In this document: piece after piece, positions 34,151 to 44,334 of the stretch
Layout: each line of letters starts with the position of its first letter
How positions within the stretch are numbered: position 1 is the stretch's first letter
From: Vreelandella zhanjiangensis DSM 21076
GTDB lineage: Bacteria > Pseudomonadota > Gammaproteobacteria > Pseudomonadales > Halomonadaceae
Assembly: GCF_000377665.1 (NCBI RefSeq)
Contig: NZ_KB898648.1
Coordinates: 1-64,000 of the forward strand
Direction: 5' to 3'
DNA length: 64,000 nucleotides
Translations under genes and position numbers: made by a program
The notes under the pieces: model-generated
Databases searched by the model: none
Seen by the model: the letters and a program-made list of their open reading frames with translations, nothing else
What the model was told of the DNA's origin: nothing

Positions 34151-35398
34151 ATGAATGAACTGGCTGATCTGAGCTACGCGCTCGATACGTTTTACTTCTT
34201 GATTTGCGGTGTGCTGGTCATGTGGATGGCCGCGGGCTTTGCCATGCTTGAAGCAGGCCTGGTGCGCTCCAAGAATACCGCGGAAATTCTAACTAAAAAC
34301 ATCGCGCTATTCGCCATTGCCTGCACCATGTACTTACTGGTCGGCTACTACATCATGTACTCAAGCGACGCGGGCGGTTTCTTGCCGAGCCTGGGCTTTT
34401 TGATAGGTACCGAAAACAGCGTTGATGCAGTGCTGGCCGGTGGTGAAGATGCGCCGTACTACGCTATGCGCGCTGACTACTTCTTCCAGGTAGTGTTCGT
34501 TGCAACGGCGATGTCGATTGTGTCGGGCGCCGTGGCTGAGCGCATGAAGCTCTGGGCCTTTTTGGCCTTTGCCGTGGTGATGACGGCATTTATCTATCCT
34601 ACTTCCGGTTACTGGACGTGGGGCGGCGGCTGGTTGTCTGAGGTGGGTTACTCGGATTACGCCGGTTCAGGCATTGTGCATATGGCCGGCGCTGCGGCGG
34701 CCCTGGCCGGTGTGCTGGTGCTCGGCCCACGGAAAGGCAAGTACGGTAAAGATGGCGCTATCCATGCGATCCCCGGCGCCAACATGCCGCTGGCAACGCT
34801 GGGTACGTTTATTCTGTGGATGGGCTGGTTCGGCTTTAACGGTGGCTCTGAGCTGAAAATGTCGGATATCGGCTCGGCCAACAACGTCGCCCAAGTGTTT
34901 GTGAATACCAATGCTGCTGCGGCTGGCGGCGTGATTGCTGCATTGGTTCTGGCCAAGCTGTGGTTCCGTAAGGCGGATCTCACCATGGCGCTCAACGGTG
35001 CGCTTGCGGGCCTTGTCGCGATCACCGCCGACCCGCTTTCCCCAACAGGTTTAGGGGCTGCAACTATCGGTGCATTGGGCGGTTTGATTGTGGTTATCGC
35101 GATCATCACGCTTGATAAGCTGAAGCTGGATGATCCGGTCGGTGCGATTTCAGTGCACGGCGTGGTAGGTATCTGGGGTGTTCTGGCTGTGCCGATCACT
35201 AATGAGGAAGCCTCCTTCGGCGCTCAGCTGATCGGTATCGTCGGCATCTTTGCCTGGGTATTCCTGGCAAGCCTGGTGGTCTGGCTGGTGCTTAAAGCCA
35301 TCATGGGCATCCGGGTGAGCGAAGAAGAAGAGTATGAAGGCGTGGATATCGCAGAATGCGGTCTTGAAGCCTACCCCGAGTTTAGCGTTAAGAAATAA
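34151..35398 (+). CDS. amtB: Ammonium transporter AmtB
   Basis: The 415-residue channel has eleven membrane segments. The pore twin histidines are H177 (SGIVHMAGA) and H336 (ISVHGVVGIWG). Other family motifs are FAMLEAGLVRSKNT and GFNGGSELKMSDIG. The N-terminus MNELADLSYALDTFYFL lacks the cleaved signal peptide found in E. coli AmtB, as in many shorter homologues. It conducts ammonium into the cell and is gated by GlnK. It lies between two PII genes; a terminator follows it, so the second PII gene is probably a separate unit. Confidence 0.96.
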   Translation: MNELADLSYALDTFYFLICGVLVMWMAAGFAMLEAGLVRSKNTAEILTKNIALFAIACTMYLLVGYYIMYSSDAGGFLPSLGFLIGTENSVDAVLAGGEDAPYYAMRADYFFQVVFVATAMSIVSGAVAERMKLWAFLAFAVVMTAFIYPTSGYWTWGGGWLSEVGYSDYAGSGIVHMAGAAAALAGVLVLGPRKGKYGKDGAIHAIPGANMPLATLGTFILWMGWFGFNGGSELKMSDIGSANNVAQVFVNTNAAAAGGVIAALVLAKLWFRKADLTMALNGALAGLVAITADPLSPTGLGAATIGALGGLIVVIAIITLDKLKLDDPVGAISVHGVVGIWGVLAVPITNEEASFGAQLIGIVGIFAWVFLASLVVWLVLKAIMGIRVSEEEEYEGVDIAECGLEAYPEFSVKK

Positions 35399-35434
35399 GC
35401 ATAATGCTAAGCAAGTGAGCTGGCGTGCTCCTTA

Positions 35435-35465
35435 TGGCCTTCCTTTCGAGGAAGGCCTTTTTATT
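35435..35465 (+). terminator. Rho-independent terminator after amtB
   Basis: AAGGCCTTCCT-type arms: GGCCTTCC (35436-35443... left) pairs with GGAAGGCC (35449-35456) around a TTTCGA loop, followed by TTTTTATT. It lies 37 bases after the amtB stop. Confidence 0.85.
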
Positions 35466-35477
35466 CTCTGCCTGTAG

Positions 35478-35900
<423 letters not shown>

Positions 35901-35934
35901 GCGGGTGAGTAGTGAATGGTAAGGCGTGAGGCGT

Positions 35935-35974
35935 AAAAAAGCCCCTGCGGATCGCATCCGTCAGGGGCTTTTTG
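35935..35974. terminator. Bidirectional terminator between the second PII gene and fpr
   Basis: AAAAAAGCCCCTG (from 35935) pairs with CAGGGGCTTTTT (to 35973) around a GGAT/ATCC inner stem. A-tract on the left and T-tract on the right let it serve both converging units. Confidence 0.88.
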
Positions 35975-36009
35975 TTGGAAGGTGGCGGCAACCGAACTAG
36001 AGTTTTCTA

Positions 36010-36050
36010 TTCACCCTTCACCCTTCACCCTTCACCCTTCACCCTTCACC
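36010..36050. repeat. Heptamer tandem repeat (TTCACCC), five full copies plus a partial
   Basis: Five perfect copies of TTCACCC (36010-36044) and a sixth that begins TTCACC. It lies between a terminator and the fpr stop codon at 36057, outside any gene. Copy number of such perfect short repeats can change by slippage. I know of no binding protein. Confidence 0.9.
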
Positions 36051-36056
36051 AACAAA

Positions 36057-36833
36057 TCACTTCTCAACAAACGCACGCTCGATCACGTAATCACCCGGCT
36101 CGCCCATACGCGGGGAGATATTCAGGCCGAGTTCATCCAAAAGCGCGCTGGTGTCGTCCAGCATTGCGGGGCTACCGCAGATCATCGCACGATCCTGGCG
36201 CGGGTCGATTGGGGGAAGGCCGGTATCTTCGAAGATTTTACCGCTGCGAATATGGTCGGTTAAGCGTCCCATGGTGTGGAACTCTTCACGAGTTACCGTG
36301 GGGTAATAAACCAGCTTGTTGGCGATATCTTCGCCCAGATACTCGTGGGCAGGCAGCTCTTTGGTAATAAAGTCGGCGTAGGCCAGCTCAGAGACTTCAC
36401 GCACGCCGTGTACCAGTACGACTTTATCGTAGCGCTCATAGACTTCCGGATCTTGAATCAGGCTCATAAACGGCGCCAGCCCCGTACCGGTTGAAAGCAT
36501 ATACAGGTTGCGACCCGGCAGCAGGTCGTCGCAAACCAGCGTACCGGTTGGCTTGCGGCTGACCATGATCTGATCGCCCACTTTCAGGTGCTGAAGGCGT
36601 GAGGTCAGCGGACCATCGGGCACTTTGATACTGAAAAACTCAAGGTGATCTTCGTAATTGGGGCTGGCAATGGAGTAAGCGCGCATCAGCGGTTTGCCAT
36701 TAACTTCCAGACCAATCATGACGAACTGGCCGGTTTTGAAGCGCAGGCTACGCTCGCGCGTAGTGCGGAAGCTAAACAGGGTATCGTTCCAGTGGTGAAC
36801 GCTGAGTACTTCTTCTAAAGCAAACTTACTCAT
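36057..36833 (-). CDS. fpr: Ferredoxin/flavodoxin-NADP+ reductase Fpr
   Basis: The 258-residue flavoprotein moves electrons between NADPH and ferredoxin or flavodoxin. The FAD-binding motif is RAYSIASPNYE with FKTGQFVMIGLE before it. The NADP-binding region is MLSTGTGLAPFMSLI and VLVHGVREVSELAY. The C-terminus AFVEK is of the short bacterial type. The ATG at 36833 has GGAGAAG upstream and gives the usual length; an upstream in-frame start at 36878 adds 15 unconserved residues. It diverges from a LysR gene, the layout of the fpr/finR pair in Pseudomonas. Confidence 0.93.
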   Translation of the reverse strand: MSKFALEEVLSVHHWNDTLFSFRTTRERSLRFKTGQFVMIGLEVNGKPLMRAYSIASPNYEDHLEFFSIKVPDGPLTSRLQHLKVGDQIMVSRKPTGTLVCDDLLPGRNLYMLSTGTGLAPFMSLIQDPEVYERYDKVVLVHGVREVSELAYADFITKELPAHEYLGEDIANKLVYYPTVTREEFHTMGRLTDHIRSGKIFEDTGLPPIDPRQDRAMICGSPAMLDDTSALLDELGLNISPRMGEPGDYVIERAFVEK

Positions 36834-36997
36834 GCCGACTTCTCCATCAGGTGATAAAGCGTTAGCCTCACCACTCATATACTTAAAAAGAATAAGAATT
36901 TCTTAAAACGTTGTCAGTAAGTCTAAGCAAAGAGTGGTATATCTGTTAAGCAAATTATATTGATAACGTTTATCTCTAAAATAGATATAGGCCTTGT

Positions 36998-37924
36998 ATG
37001 CACTACACCTTGCGCCAGCTGGAAGTGTTTGTAGCGGTAGCCCAGCATGAAAGCGTCTCTCACGCCGCCCGTGCCTTGGCCATGTCACAGTCGGCTACCA
37101 GTACCGCCCTGGCTGAACTGGAAAGGCAGTTCGACTGCCAGCTGCTTGACCGCATAGGCAAGCGCTTAAAGCTCAATGCGCTGGGCTTCCAGCTTCTGCC
37201 CAAGGCGGTAGCTCTGCTTGACCGTGGCGAGGAGATAGAGGAGCTTTTGCGCGGCCAGCAGGGCGTAGGCACGCTGGATGTAGGCGCGACACTGACGATC
37301 GGTAACTATCTGGCAACGCTTTTGATCAGCGATTTTATGCAGCGCTACCCCGGCAGCCGGGTGCGCCTTTCGGTGCGCAATACACGCCATATTATCGAGA
37401 GCGTGCGCCAGCACTCGTTGGACCTGGGCCTGATCGAAGGCCAGTGCGATGACGAGATGATCATCAGCCAGCCCTGGGTCGAAGATGAGCTGTGCGTGTT
37501 CTGCTCGCCGCGCCATCCTTTAGCCGGAAAAGACCATCTTGAGCTTGAGCAACTGTTGCGCGAAGACTGGATCATGCGCGAAGAGGGCTCAGGCACCCGG
37601 ATGACCCTAGAGCACGCCGCGCGCCACCGGCGCAGCCGCTTTAATACGCTGCTGGAGCTTGAACATACCGAAGGGATTAAACGTGCAGTGGAGTCTGGCC
37701 TGGGTATCGGCTGCGTATCCCGCCTGGCGCTGCGCGATGCCTTCCGGCGTGGCAGCCTGGTACCGCTACCCACGCCGGAGCTGGATCTAAAGCGTCAGTT
37801 CACCTTTATCTGGCATCGCCACAAGTACCTGACGACCGGCGTACGCGAGTTCCTGCGCCTGTGTCGCGAAATGACCGCTGGCGCCAAGCGCAGTGATGAT
37901 ATTGAGCTGCCGCCGGTGCCTTGA
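36998..37924 (+). CDS. finR: LysR-family regulator, FinR-like
   Basis: The 308-residue protein has the N-terminal LysR helix-turn-helix (LRQLEVFVAVAQHESVSHAA, ALAMSQSATSTALAELERQF) and a substrate-binding-like effector domain. In pseudomonads FinR activates fpr under superoxide or related stress from the same divergent position. By homology and location this gene most likely does so here. The 164-base gap contains GATAACGTTTATC (36962-36974), an inverted repeat that could be its binding site. The name finR rests on synteny and memory of the Pseudomonas protein. Confidence 0.82.
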   Translation: MHYTLRQLEVFVAVAQHESVSHAARALAMSQSATSTALAELERQFDCQLLDRIGKRLKLNALGFQLLPKAVALLDRGEEIEELLRGQQGVGTLDVGATLTIGNYLATLLISDFMQRYPGSRVRLSVRNTRHIIESVRQHSLDLGLIEGQCDDEMIISQPWVEDELCVFCSPRHPLAGKDHLELEQLLREDWIMREEGSGTRMTLEHAARHRRSRFNTLLELEHTEGIKRAVESGLGIGCVSRLALRDAFRRGSLVPLPTPELDLKRQFTFIWHRHKYLTTGVREFLRLCREMTAGAKRSDDIELPPVP

Positions 37925-37932
37925 ACGCTGCG

Positions 37933-39855
37933 TTAGAATTCGTCCCACTCGTCCTGGGTAGTGACGGCCGGTGCCGGCCGGGACTGTGATGCGAGCGCTG
38001 GCCTCTTCGTCGGGGCCGTCATCGGCGCTGCGGTGTGGGCAGCGGGCCTGGCCTGTGACATCTTGAAACTACCGATGGTGCCCGCCAGGTGGTCGGCCTG
38101 CTCTTTCAGTTGCTCAGCGGCAGTAGTGGACTCTTCCACCATGGCTGCGTTCTCTTGGGTCATACGATCCAGTTCGGCAACCGCAATGTTGACTTGATTA
38201 ATACCATCGCTTTGTTCGCTGGTGGCTGCCTTGATCTCTTCCAGAACATCGGTCACGCGGGTGATATGGGCCACGATATCCTGCATGGTCGTGCCAGCAT
38301 TACGGACTAACGTCGTGCCGTTATTTACCTTGTTTTGTGAATCTTCGATCAGCTTCTGAATATCACTGGCGGCATCACTACTACGCCCCGCTAGCTTGCG
38401 TACTTCATCAGCCACCACTGCAAATCCGCGTCCGTGCTCGCCAGCGCGCGCAGCTTCCACCGAGGCGTTGAGTGCCAACAGATTGGTCTGGAAGGAAATG
38501 CTGTTCATCAGGGTGACGATCTCACCGATTTTGTCGGAGGAGCGGGTGATCTCTTCCATGGTGGTCACCACACTTGCCACGACTCTTCCGCCCTCGTTAG
38601 CGACTTCTGAAGCGGTTTGCGAAAGTTTGTTGGCTTCCTGCGCCGAGGCCGCCGTATGCTGGACGGTACTGGTGATTTCTTCAATCGAAGCGGACGTTTG
38701 CTGAAGACTGGCCGCTGCGTTATCGGTACGACGGGAAAGATCCTGGCCACCCATAGCGATTTCATTGGCGGCGTGATGTACGGATTCACTGCTTGCGCGT
38801 ACATCCATCAATACCGCTTCCATTTTGCCGACGAAGCGGTTGAAGGCACCACTTATTTGAGCCACTTCATCACGACCTTGCTCTGGCAGCCGGCGGGTCA
38901 GATCGCCTTCACCACTCGCGATATCATCTAGCGCATCCCGTGCGCGCTCAAGGCCAGAGAAAGTACGCTTTAGCCATAGGCTTAGCAGCACGGCAGTGAT
39001 GGCAATAATGGTGAGCAGCGTGATCAGTGCGACCTTGATAATAGCGCGTAGGCCTGCGGTTGCTTCGTACTCATCAAGCGCTACGCCGAGCTCCCAGTCG
39101 GTACCTGCAATGGGGGTTGTCGTAATCCGCTTGTTCTGGCCATTGACTTTGATGGGTTCCCAAGCATTGCGGGTTGCATTTAGCCGCTCGATAGTAGTGG
39201 GCGTCAAGGTATCGCTGAGCCGGGTAAGCGGCTGCAGAGTAAGCGCCGCCTCCGGGTGTGCAACCACTGTCTCGCCAGCGCTACTTAAAAAGGCGAAGCT
39301 CGACGGTGTTGGCCTAATGGCATTGACCTGACTGACCAAATTATCGATCGCCACATCGCCGCCGATGACGCCGTAAAGGCTTCCATTGCGTTTGACGGGC
39401 GTTGCAAAAGTAACCACTAATTTACCGGTATCTGCATCTACGTAGGGTGGAGACACGGTGGTTGCATCCTGCGCCACGGCTAATTGGTACCAGGGCCGGG
39501 TGCGAGGATCGTAATCACCGCCTGGTACCAATCCGGTAGAAGTGGTGTGGGTGCCGTCGGTTTGACTAAAAAACGCAATCATAAACCCGCCTGACTCGGC
39601 GAGCTGGATGAGCGGTGAAGTCGGGTCGCCATTGAGCAACGGCGTACGCGCTGCCTCTATCATCGCCGTACGGGAAGCAATCCACTCCTCGATCGCCAGA
39701 GCATTCCCTTGGGAGATGGACGCCAACTGTTGGGTCACCTGTTCATCGTTATGTGTCTTCAAGGTGAGATAGCTGACCGCGGCGTTGATGGTCAATGCAA
39801 GAGTAATCACCACCAGAGTGATGACCAGGATGCGCAAGCGCAGGGATGACAGCAT
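37933..39855 (-). CDS. Methyl-accepting chemotaxis protein A, dCache type, with C-terminal pentapeptide
   Basis: The 640-residue receptor has a first membrane helix (residues 7-29), a periplasmic dCache_1 domain, a second helix (about 275-297), HAMP and a signalling domain. The sensor has YDPRTRPWYQLA, PPYVD and IGGDV, the pattern Y-R-WY-D-D described for amino-acid-binding dCache receptors. The signalling tip is [20 protein letters not shown]. The protein ends DEWDEF after a Pro/Ala-rich linker; EWDEF fits the xWxxF form of CheR/CheB docking pentapeptides. The other three receptors in the array lack it. It is separated from receptor B by 193 bases with a terminator. Confidence 0.92.
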   Translation of the reverse strand: MLSSLRLRILVITLVVITLALTINAAVSYLTLKTHNDEQVTQQLASISQGNALAIEEWIASRTAMIEAARTPLLNGDPTSPLIQLAESGGFMIAFFSQTDGTHTTSTGLVPGGDYDPRTRPWYQLAVAQDATTVSPPYVDADTGKLVVTFATPVKRNGSLYGVIGGDVAIDNLVSQVNAIRPTPSSFAFLSSAGETVVAHPEAALTLQPLTRLSDTLTPTTIERLNATRNAWEPIKVNGQNKRITTTPIAGTDWELGVALDEYEATAGLRAIIKVALITLLTIIAITAVLLSLWLKRTFSGLERARDALDDIASGEGDLTRRLPEQGRDEVAQISGAFNRFVGKMEAVLMDVRASSESVHHAANEIAMGGQDLSRRTDNAAASLQQTSASIEEITSTVQHTAASAQEANKLSQTASEVANEGGRVVASVVTTMEEITRSSDKIGEIVTLMNSISFQTNLLALNASVEAARAGEHGRGFAVVADEVRKLAGRSSDAASDIQKLIEDSQNKVNNGTTLVRNAGTTMQDIVAHITRVTDVLEEIKAATSEQSDGINQVNIAVAELDRMTQENAAMVEESTTAAEQLKEQADHLAGTIGSFKMSQARPAAHTAAPMTAPTKRPALASQSRPAPAVTTQDEWDEF

Positions 39856-39990
39856 GAATGAAATCTCTTTAAGGCAGGGGGGCGACGGAGGGAGGCCGCC
39901 TTATGGGCTATATCTGTTGTCATGCTATCGGCATTGATAAGTACGACTTTAGCTAGGTGCTGAAATAGGTGGCGATAAAGTGTGTAACCT

Positions 39991-40018
39991 AAAACAGGGG
40001 CCTCATAACGAGGCCCCG
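39991..40018 (-). terminator. Terminator after chemoreceptor B
   Basis: GGGGCCTC (39997-40004) and GAGGCCCC (40010-40017) form a perfect 8-base stem with a 5-base loop. On the minus strand it is followed by TGTTTTAGG. It lies 31 bases after the receptor B stop and closes the D-C-B transcript. Confidence 0.7.
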
Positions 40019-40048
40019 ACAAGCGTTCAAGATAATCGATGGAGTGGG

Positions 40049-42160
40049 TTAGTAACCTGCTGGGGTTGGAGAAGGCAGCCGGTAATGGGCGGTGGCACTG
40101 TCGCCTTCAAGCGTAAATCCGCCTACTAGCTCGGCAAGCCGTTCGGCCTGCTCTTTAAGCTGTTCGGCGGCAGTGGTGGACTCTTCGACCAGGGCAGCGT
40201 TTTGCTGGGTCATCTGGTCAAGGTCGCTCACCGCAATACTGACCTGGCTGATACCGTCGTTCTGCTCACGCGCGGCGGTACTGATATCGCCCAGCATCTG
40301 GGTGACCCGCGTCACACTTTCAGATAGCTCATGCATCGCGCTTCCCGCGTCGTGCACCAGCTGAGTGCCGCTTTCTACCTTGCCTGACGAGGCATTGATG
40401 CGCTGGCGGATATCCGCCGCCGCATCGCTGCTGCGCCCGGCCAGCTTGCGTACTTCATCTGCCACCACGGCAAACCCGCGGCCGTGCTCGCCTGCCCGGG
40501 CAGCTTCCACCGAGGCGTTCAGGGCCAGCAGGTTGGTCTGGAAGGCGATGCTGTCGATCACGCTGACGATGCTTTGAATCTCGGTGGCGTTGGTGCGGAT
40601 ATCGTCCATGGTGATGACCACCTGCTCGAAAGCGCCGTTGGTGCGCGTAGCGAGTTGCGAGGCGGTTTGCGCAAGCCCGCTGGCCTCTTGCGATGCGCTG
40701 GTGGTGTGGCCCACGGTGCTGCTGATCTCTTCCATGGCTGTCGAGGTCTGCTGCAGGCTGGCGGCGGCCTGGTCGGTGCGCCGTGAAAGGTCCTGGCCGC
40801 CCTGGGTGATTTCGCTTGCGGCGTGGTGGACCGATTCGCTGCTGGCGCGTACATCGACCAGCACATCGTGGATTTTCACGGCAAAGGCGTTGAACTGGAT
40901 CGCCAGCTCAGCGCTTTCGTTACGCCCGCGCACCGGCAACCGCTGGGTCAGATCACCGTCGCCGGAGGCGATATCGCGCATGCGGTCGGCCAGGTTTTTC
41001 AGCGGGCGAGAGATGCTGGTTCCCAATAGCCAACTGGCCAACAGGCCGAGGCCTGCAATCAGCAGCCCCATTAGGATCATTCCCCACATGGAGGCTTTGC
41101 TCTGTTCACTAAGCTGATCTTGCAAACCATAGAGACCCGCCATGACGGCACTTTCAGGGAGGCGAATCATCAATACCCACGGCTGGCCGCTCTCATCGAT
41201 AGCAAACGGCCAGTACAGTTCGGTCATGCCCTGCTCAGTATCAAGCTTATGCACACTCTCGCCCTGCTGGGCCTGAGCGATGCTGGCCTGAAGTTCAGGG
41301 TCGAGCACGTTTTCAACGCGTTTACCCATTAGCTCGGGCGCACCCGTATAAGCGGCCAGGGCGCCATGAGCAGCAACCAGGGCCATTTCGCCCACGCCGT
41401 CATAAAGAGTTTCGTTTGCCTCTTCAAGCAAGCCCTGAATGAATTCAACCGAGAGGTCTACGCCGGCACTGCCGCGAAACTCGCCGTCCACGATAATGGG
41501 GGCGTTAAAAGAGGTCACCAGCAAGGTTTCGCCGTTATAGTCGTACAAGTGTGGGTCGACAATACAGCTGCGCTGGGTTTCCTTGGTGCACAGGTAGTAC
41601 TCTCCGCGGCGAATGCCGTCTGCATCGCGTTCCTGGTTTTCTATGTCACTGCCCAGCGCGAGAACTTCAATGCTGCCACTGTTAGTGCGATACCACCACG
41701 GCATAAAACGGCCATCGGGGCTATAGCCCTGGTCTTCACGATCAGTAAAGCGAGCATCACTACCGAACGCATCTGGCTCCCAGCCAATAAAGGCGTCCAG
41801 CAGGTCAGGGTTGTTAACCACCGTTTGACGTACCAGCATTGAGACCTCACGCCGGCTCAAGGACATCAACGGCCGGCCGTCGGCATCCTGTTGGCCCAGC
41901 ATGGCGTTGGTATGCGCCAGATTAGTCGCAAGCGTTAGCGCATGCTCCAACTGACCCTTTATCTCTTCAGCCTGGCCTGAGGCAATGGCGGTGAGACGCG
42001 CCTCGATATTACTTTCGAGTAGCGTCTGGGTTTCACTTCTCACCAGCGACTGGGAGCGTGCGTTGGCAATCACCGAGTAGATCACCAGCGCCGCAATCAC
42101 CAGGAGAATACAGCCACCCACCAGAGTGGCTATCAGCGTACGGACGGACTTGAAGTTCAT
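40049..42160 (-). CDS. Methyl-accepting chemotaxis protein B, dCache type
   Basis: The 703-residue receptor has helix 1 ([20 protein letters not shown]), a large periplasmic dCache domain, helix 2 (about 360-383), HAMP and a signalling domain. The sensor contains [17 protein letters not shown] and [13 protein letters not shown]. Two cysteines near YYLC and RSCIVDP could form a disulfide and are also present in receptor C. It ends without a CheR pentapeptide. It shares most of its length with receptor C directly upstream (30-base gap). A 62-base stretch at the second helix and HAMP start is identical in DNA to receptor C. Confidence 0.92.
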   Translation of the reverse strand: MNFKSVRTLIATLVGGCILLVIAALVIYSVIANARSQSLVRSETQTLLESNIEARLTAIASGQAEEIKGQLEHALTLATNLAHTNAMLGQQDADGRPLMSLSRREVSMLVRQTVVNNPDLLDAFIGWEPDAFGSDARFTDREDQGYSPDGRFMPWWYRTNSGSIEVLALGSDIENQERDADGIRRGEYYLCTKETQRSCIVDPHLYDYNGETLLVTSFNAPIIVDGEFRGSAGVDLSVEFIQGLLEEANETLYDGVGEMALVAAHGALAAYTGAPELMGKRVENVLDPELQASIAQAQQGESVHKLDTEQGMTELYWPFAIDESGQPWVLMIRLPESAVMAGLYGLQDQLSEQSKASMWGMILMGLLIAGLGLLASWLLGTSISRPLKNLADRMRDIASGDGDLTQRLPVRGRNESAELAIQFNAFAVKIHDVLVDVRASSESVHHAASEITQGGQDLSRRTDQAAASLQQTSTAMEEISSTVGHTTSASQEASGLAQTASQLATRTNGAFEQVVITMDDIRTNATEIQSIVSVIDSIAFQTNLLALNASVEAARAGEHGRGFAVVADEVRKLAGRSSDAAADIRQRINASSGKVESGTQLVHDAGSAMHELSESVTRVTQMLGDISTAAREQNDGISQVSIAVSDLDQMTQQNAALVEESTTAAEQLKEQAERLAELVGGFTLEGDSATAHYRLPSPTPAGY

Positions 42161-42190
42161 TTTTATTGTTGCCCTCAGTGTGGTTGCTGC

Positions 42191-44302
42191 TTAACGCGGC
42201 AGGTAGGCAGGCGGCATAAGCCGTTGGCTTGAAGAAGCTGAATTGCTTGCCAGGGTAAAGCCGCCCACCAGTGCTGCGAGACGCTCGGCCTGATCCTTGA
42301 GCTGCTCGGCAGCGGTGGTGGACTCTTCTACCAGCGCCGCGTTTTGCTGGGTCATCTGGTCAAGGTCGCTCACAGCGATGCTGACCTGGCTGATGCCGTC
42401 GCTCTGCTCGCTTGCCGCGGTGCTTATCTCGGCCAGCATCTGGGTGACGCGTGTGACACTTTCCGTCAGCTCATGCATGGCTGTTTCAGCGCCCTGGACC
42501 AGCTGGGTGCCACTTTCCACTTTGCCGGTTGAGGCATCAATGCGCTGGCGGATATCCGCGGCAGCGTCGCTACTGCGAGACGCCAGTTTACGCACTTCAT
42601 CGGCAACCACCGCAAACCCACGGCCATGTTCACCCGCACGCGCCGCTTCTACCGACGCGTTCAAGGCCAGCAGGTTGGTCTGGAAGGCAATGCCGTCGAT
42701 CACGGTTACAATTTTCTGAATTTCAGCCGACGTCGTGCGGATGTCATCCATCGTGACCACCACCTGCTCAAACGCCGAATTGGTCCGCGAGGCCAGCTGC
42801 GACGCCGTTTGAGAAAGTCCGCTGGCTTCCGTGGAAGCGCTGGAGGTATGGCCCACTGTGCTGCTGATCTCCTCCATGGCGGTCGAGGTTTGCTGCAGGC
42901 TGGCCGCGGCCTGGTCGGTGCGCCGTGAAAGATCCTGACCACCCTGGGTGATCTCGTTGGCCGCATGATGAACGGATTCACTGCTGGCGCGTACATCGAC
43001 CAGCACATCGTGGATTTTAACGGCAAAGGCGTTGAACTGGATGGCAAGTTCGGCGCTTTCATTGCGTCCGCGCACAGGCAGGCGCTGCGTCAAGTCGCCG
43101 TCGCCCGAGGCAATGTCACGCATACGATCGGCCAGGTTTTTCAGCGGGCGAGAGATGCTGGTTCCCAATAGCCAACTGGCCAACAGGCCCAGAAACGCGA
43201 TGCCTAGACCCATGCCAAGCATGCTCAACGTGGAGGCTGTGCGTTGCTCCTGCATCTGCTCCTGCATGTCGTTTAAGCCAGCAAATACGGCTTGCTCGGG
43301 TAAGCGAAGCATCAATACCCATCGGGCTTCAGTATCGCCGATGGTAAAGGGCCAATAGAGTTCGATCATGCCCTGCGCCTGATCAACGCTACGGACTACT
43401 TCGCCCTGTTGTGCACGGCGAAGATTCCCCTGTAGGGAGGCGGTAAATGCTTCGCTTGCGGATTCTCCCACTAGGGAGGCATCGCTGGTGTAGGCCGTGA
43501 TGCCTCCCTGCGAGGCAATAAGCGCTATTTCGCCCGCGCCGCTGTAAAGCGCCTGGTTGGCCTCGTTAAGTATCGATTGAATAAAGTCGACCGTATAATC
43601 AACGCCCGCAATGCCACGAAACTCGCCATCAACGATAATAGGGGCATTGAACGAAGTGACCAGCGTGAGCTTGCCGTCGTAATCGAACTGCGACGGGTCA
43701 ACGATACAAGGGGCTAGCGTTTCACGTGGGCATAGATAGTACTCGCCGCTGCGCACGCCGCTTGCCTGGATAGCCTCACTCTCCATAGCGTCGCTTAGCG
43801 GAAGCGCGGCTAAATCACCGTTCTCGGTGCGGTACCACCAAGGGCGGAAGCGCCCATCGTCGCCGTAGCCAAGGCCCTCACGTCCGGCAAACCGTGCATC
43901 CAGCCCAAAGGCGTTTGGCTCCCAGCCGATATAGGCATCGAGTATCTCGGGATTGGCGATTACCGTTTGGCGTACCAGCAGCGAAATTTCGCGGCGGCTG
44001 AGGTTGAGTGCCGGTCGGCCGTTGTCATCCAGCTGGCCCAGCATGGCATTGGTGGCGGCCAGGCTTTCGGCGATCTTGAGGGTTTTTTCAAACTGGCCCT
44101 GGATAAGCTCTGCCTGCGCTGAAGCAACGGCCGTTAAGCGTGCTTCGATATTGCGCTCAAGTAGATCTCTGGTCTGGTCTTCTACCAGTATCTGAGAGCG
44201 CGCATTGGCAATCAGTGAATAGATTACCAACGCAGTCACCACCAGCAGAATACAGCCACCTACTAAAATGGTAATCAACGTGCGGACGGACTTGAAGTTC
44301 AT
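42191..44302 (-). CDS. Methyl-accepting chemotaxis protein C, dCache type
   Basis: Also 703 residues and the same domain order as receptor B, starting with the same [10 protein letters not shown]. The sensor ([55 protein letters not shown]) differs from B at many positions while the signalling halves are nearly the same. This points to a duplication followed by divergence of ligand binding. It lies between D (32 bases upstream) and B (30 bases downstream), and all three are probably in one transcript. The ligand is unknown. Confidence 0.92.
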   Translation of the reverse strand: MNFKSVRTLITILVGGCILLVVTALVIYSLIANARSQILVEDQTRDLLERNIEARLTAVASAQAELIQGQFEKTLKIAESLAATNAMLGQLDDNGRPALNLSRREISLLVRQTVIANPEILDAYIGWEPNAFGLDARFAGREGLGYGDDGRFRPWWYRTENGDLAALPLSDAMESEAIQASGVRSGEYYLCPRETLAPCIVDPSQFDYDGKLTLVTSFNAPIIVDGEFRGIAGVDYTVDFIQSILNEANQALYSGAGEIALIASQGGITAYTSDASLVGESASEAFTASLQGNLRRAQQGEVVRSVDQAQGMIELYWPFTIGDTEARWVLMLRLPEQAVFAGLNDMQEQMQEQRTASTLSMLGMGLGIAFLGLLASWLLGTSISRPLKNLADRMRDIASGDGDLTQRLPVRGRNESAELAIQFNAFAVKIHDVLVDVRASSESVHHAANEITQGGQDLSRRTDQAAASLQQTSTAMEEISSTVGHTSSASTEASGLSQTASQLASRTNSAFEQVVVTMDDIRTTSAEIQKIVTVIDGIAFQTNLLALNASVEAARAGEHGRGFAVVADEVRKLASRSSDAAADIRQRIDASTGKVESGTQLVQGAETAMHELTESVTRVTQMLAEISTAASEQSDGISQVSIAVSDLDQMTQQNAALVEESTTAAEQLKDQAERLAALVGGFTLASNSASSSQRLMPPAYLPR

Positions 44303-44334
44303 TTTTATAGTTGCTCTCGATGCTCAGTTACCGC

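Noticed and set aside
36010-36050. CRISPR-like repeat array
   Set aside because: The units are contiguous heptamers with no spacers and no cas genes are nearby.
35972-36367. Plus-strand frames through the heptamer repeat (repeated Ser-Pro-Phe-Thr-Leu-His)
   Set aside because: The repetitive peptide is a by-product of the TTCACCC repeat, and the rest is antisense to fpr.
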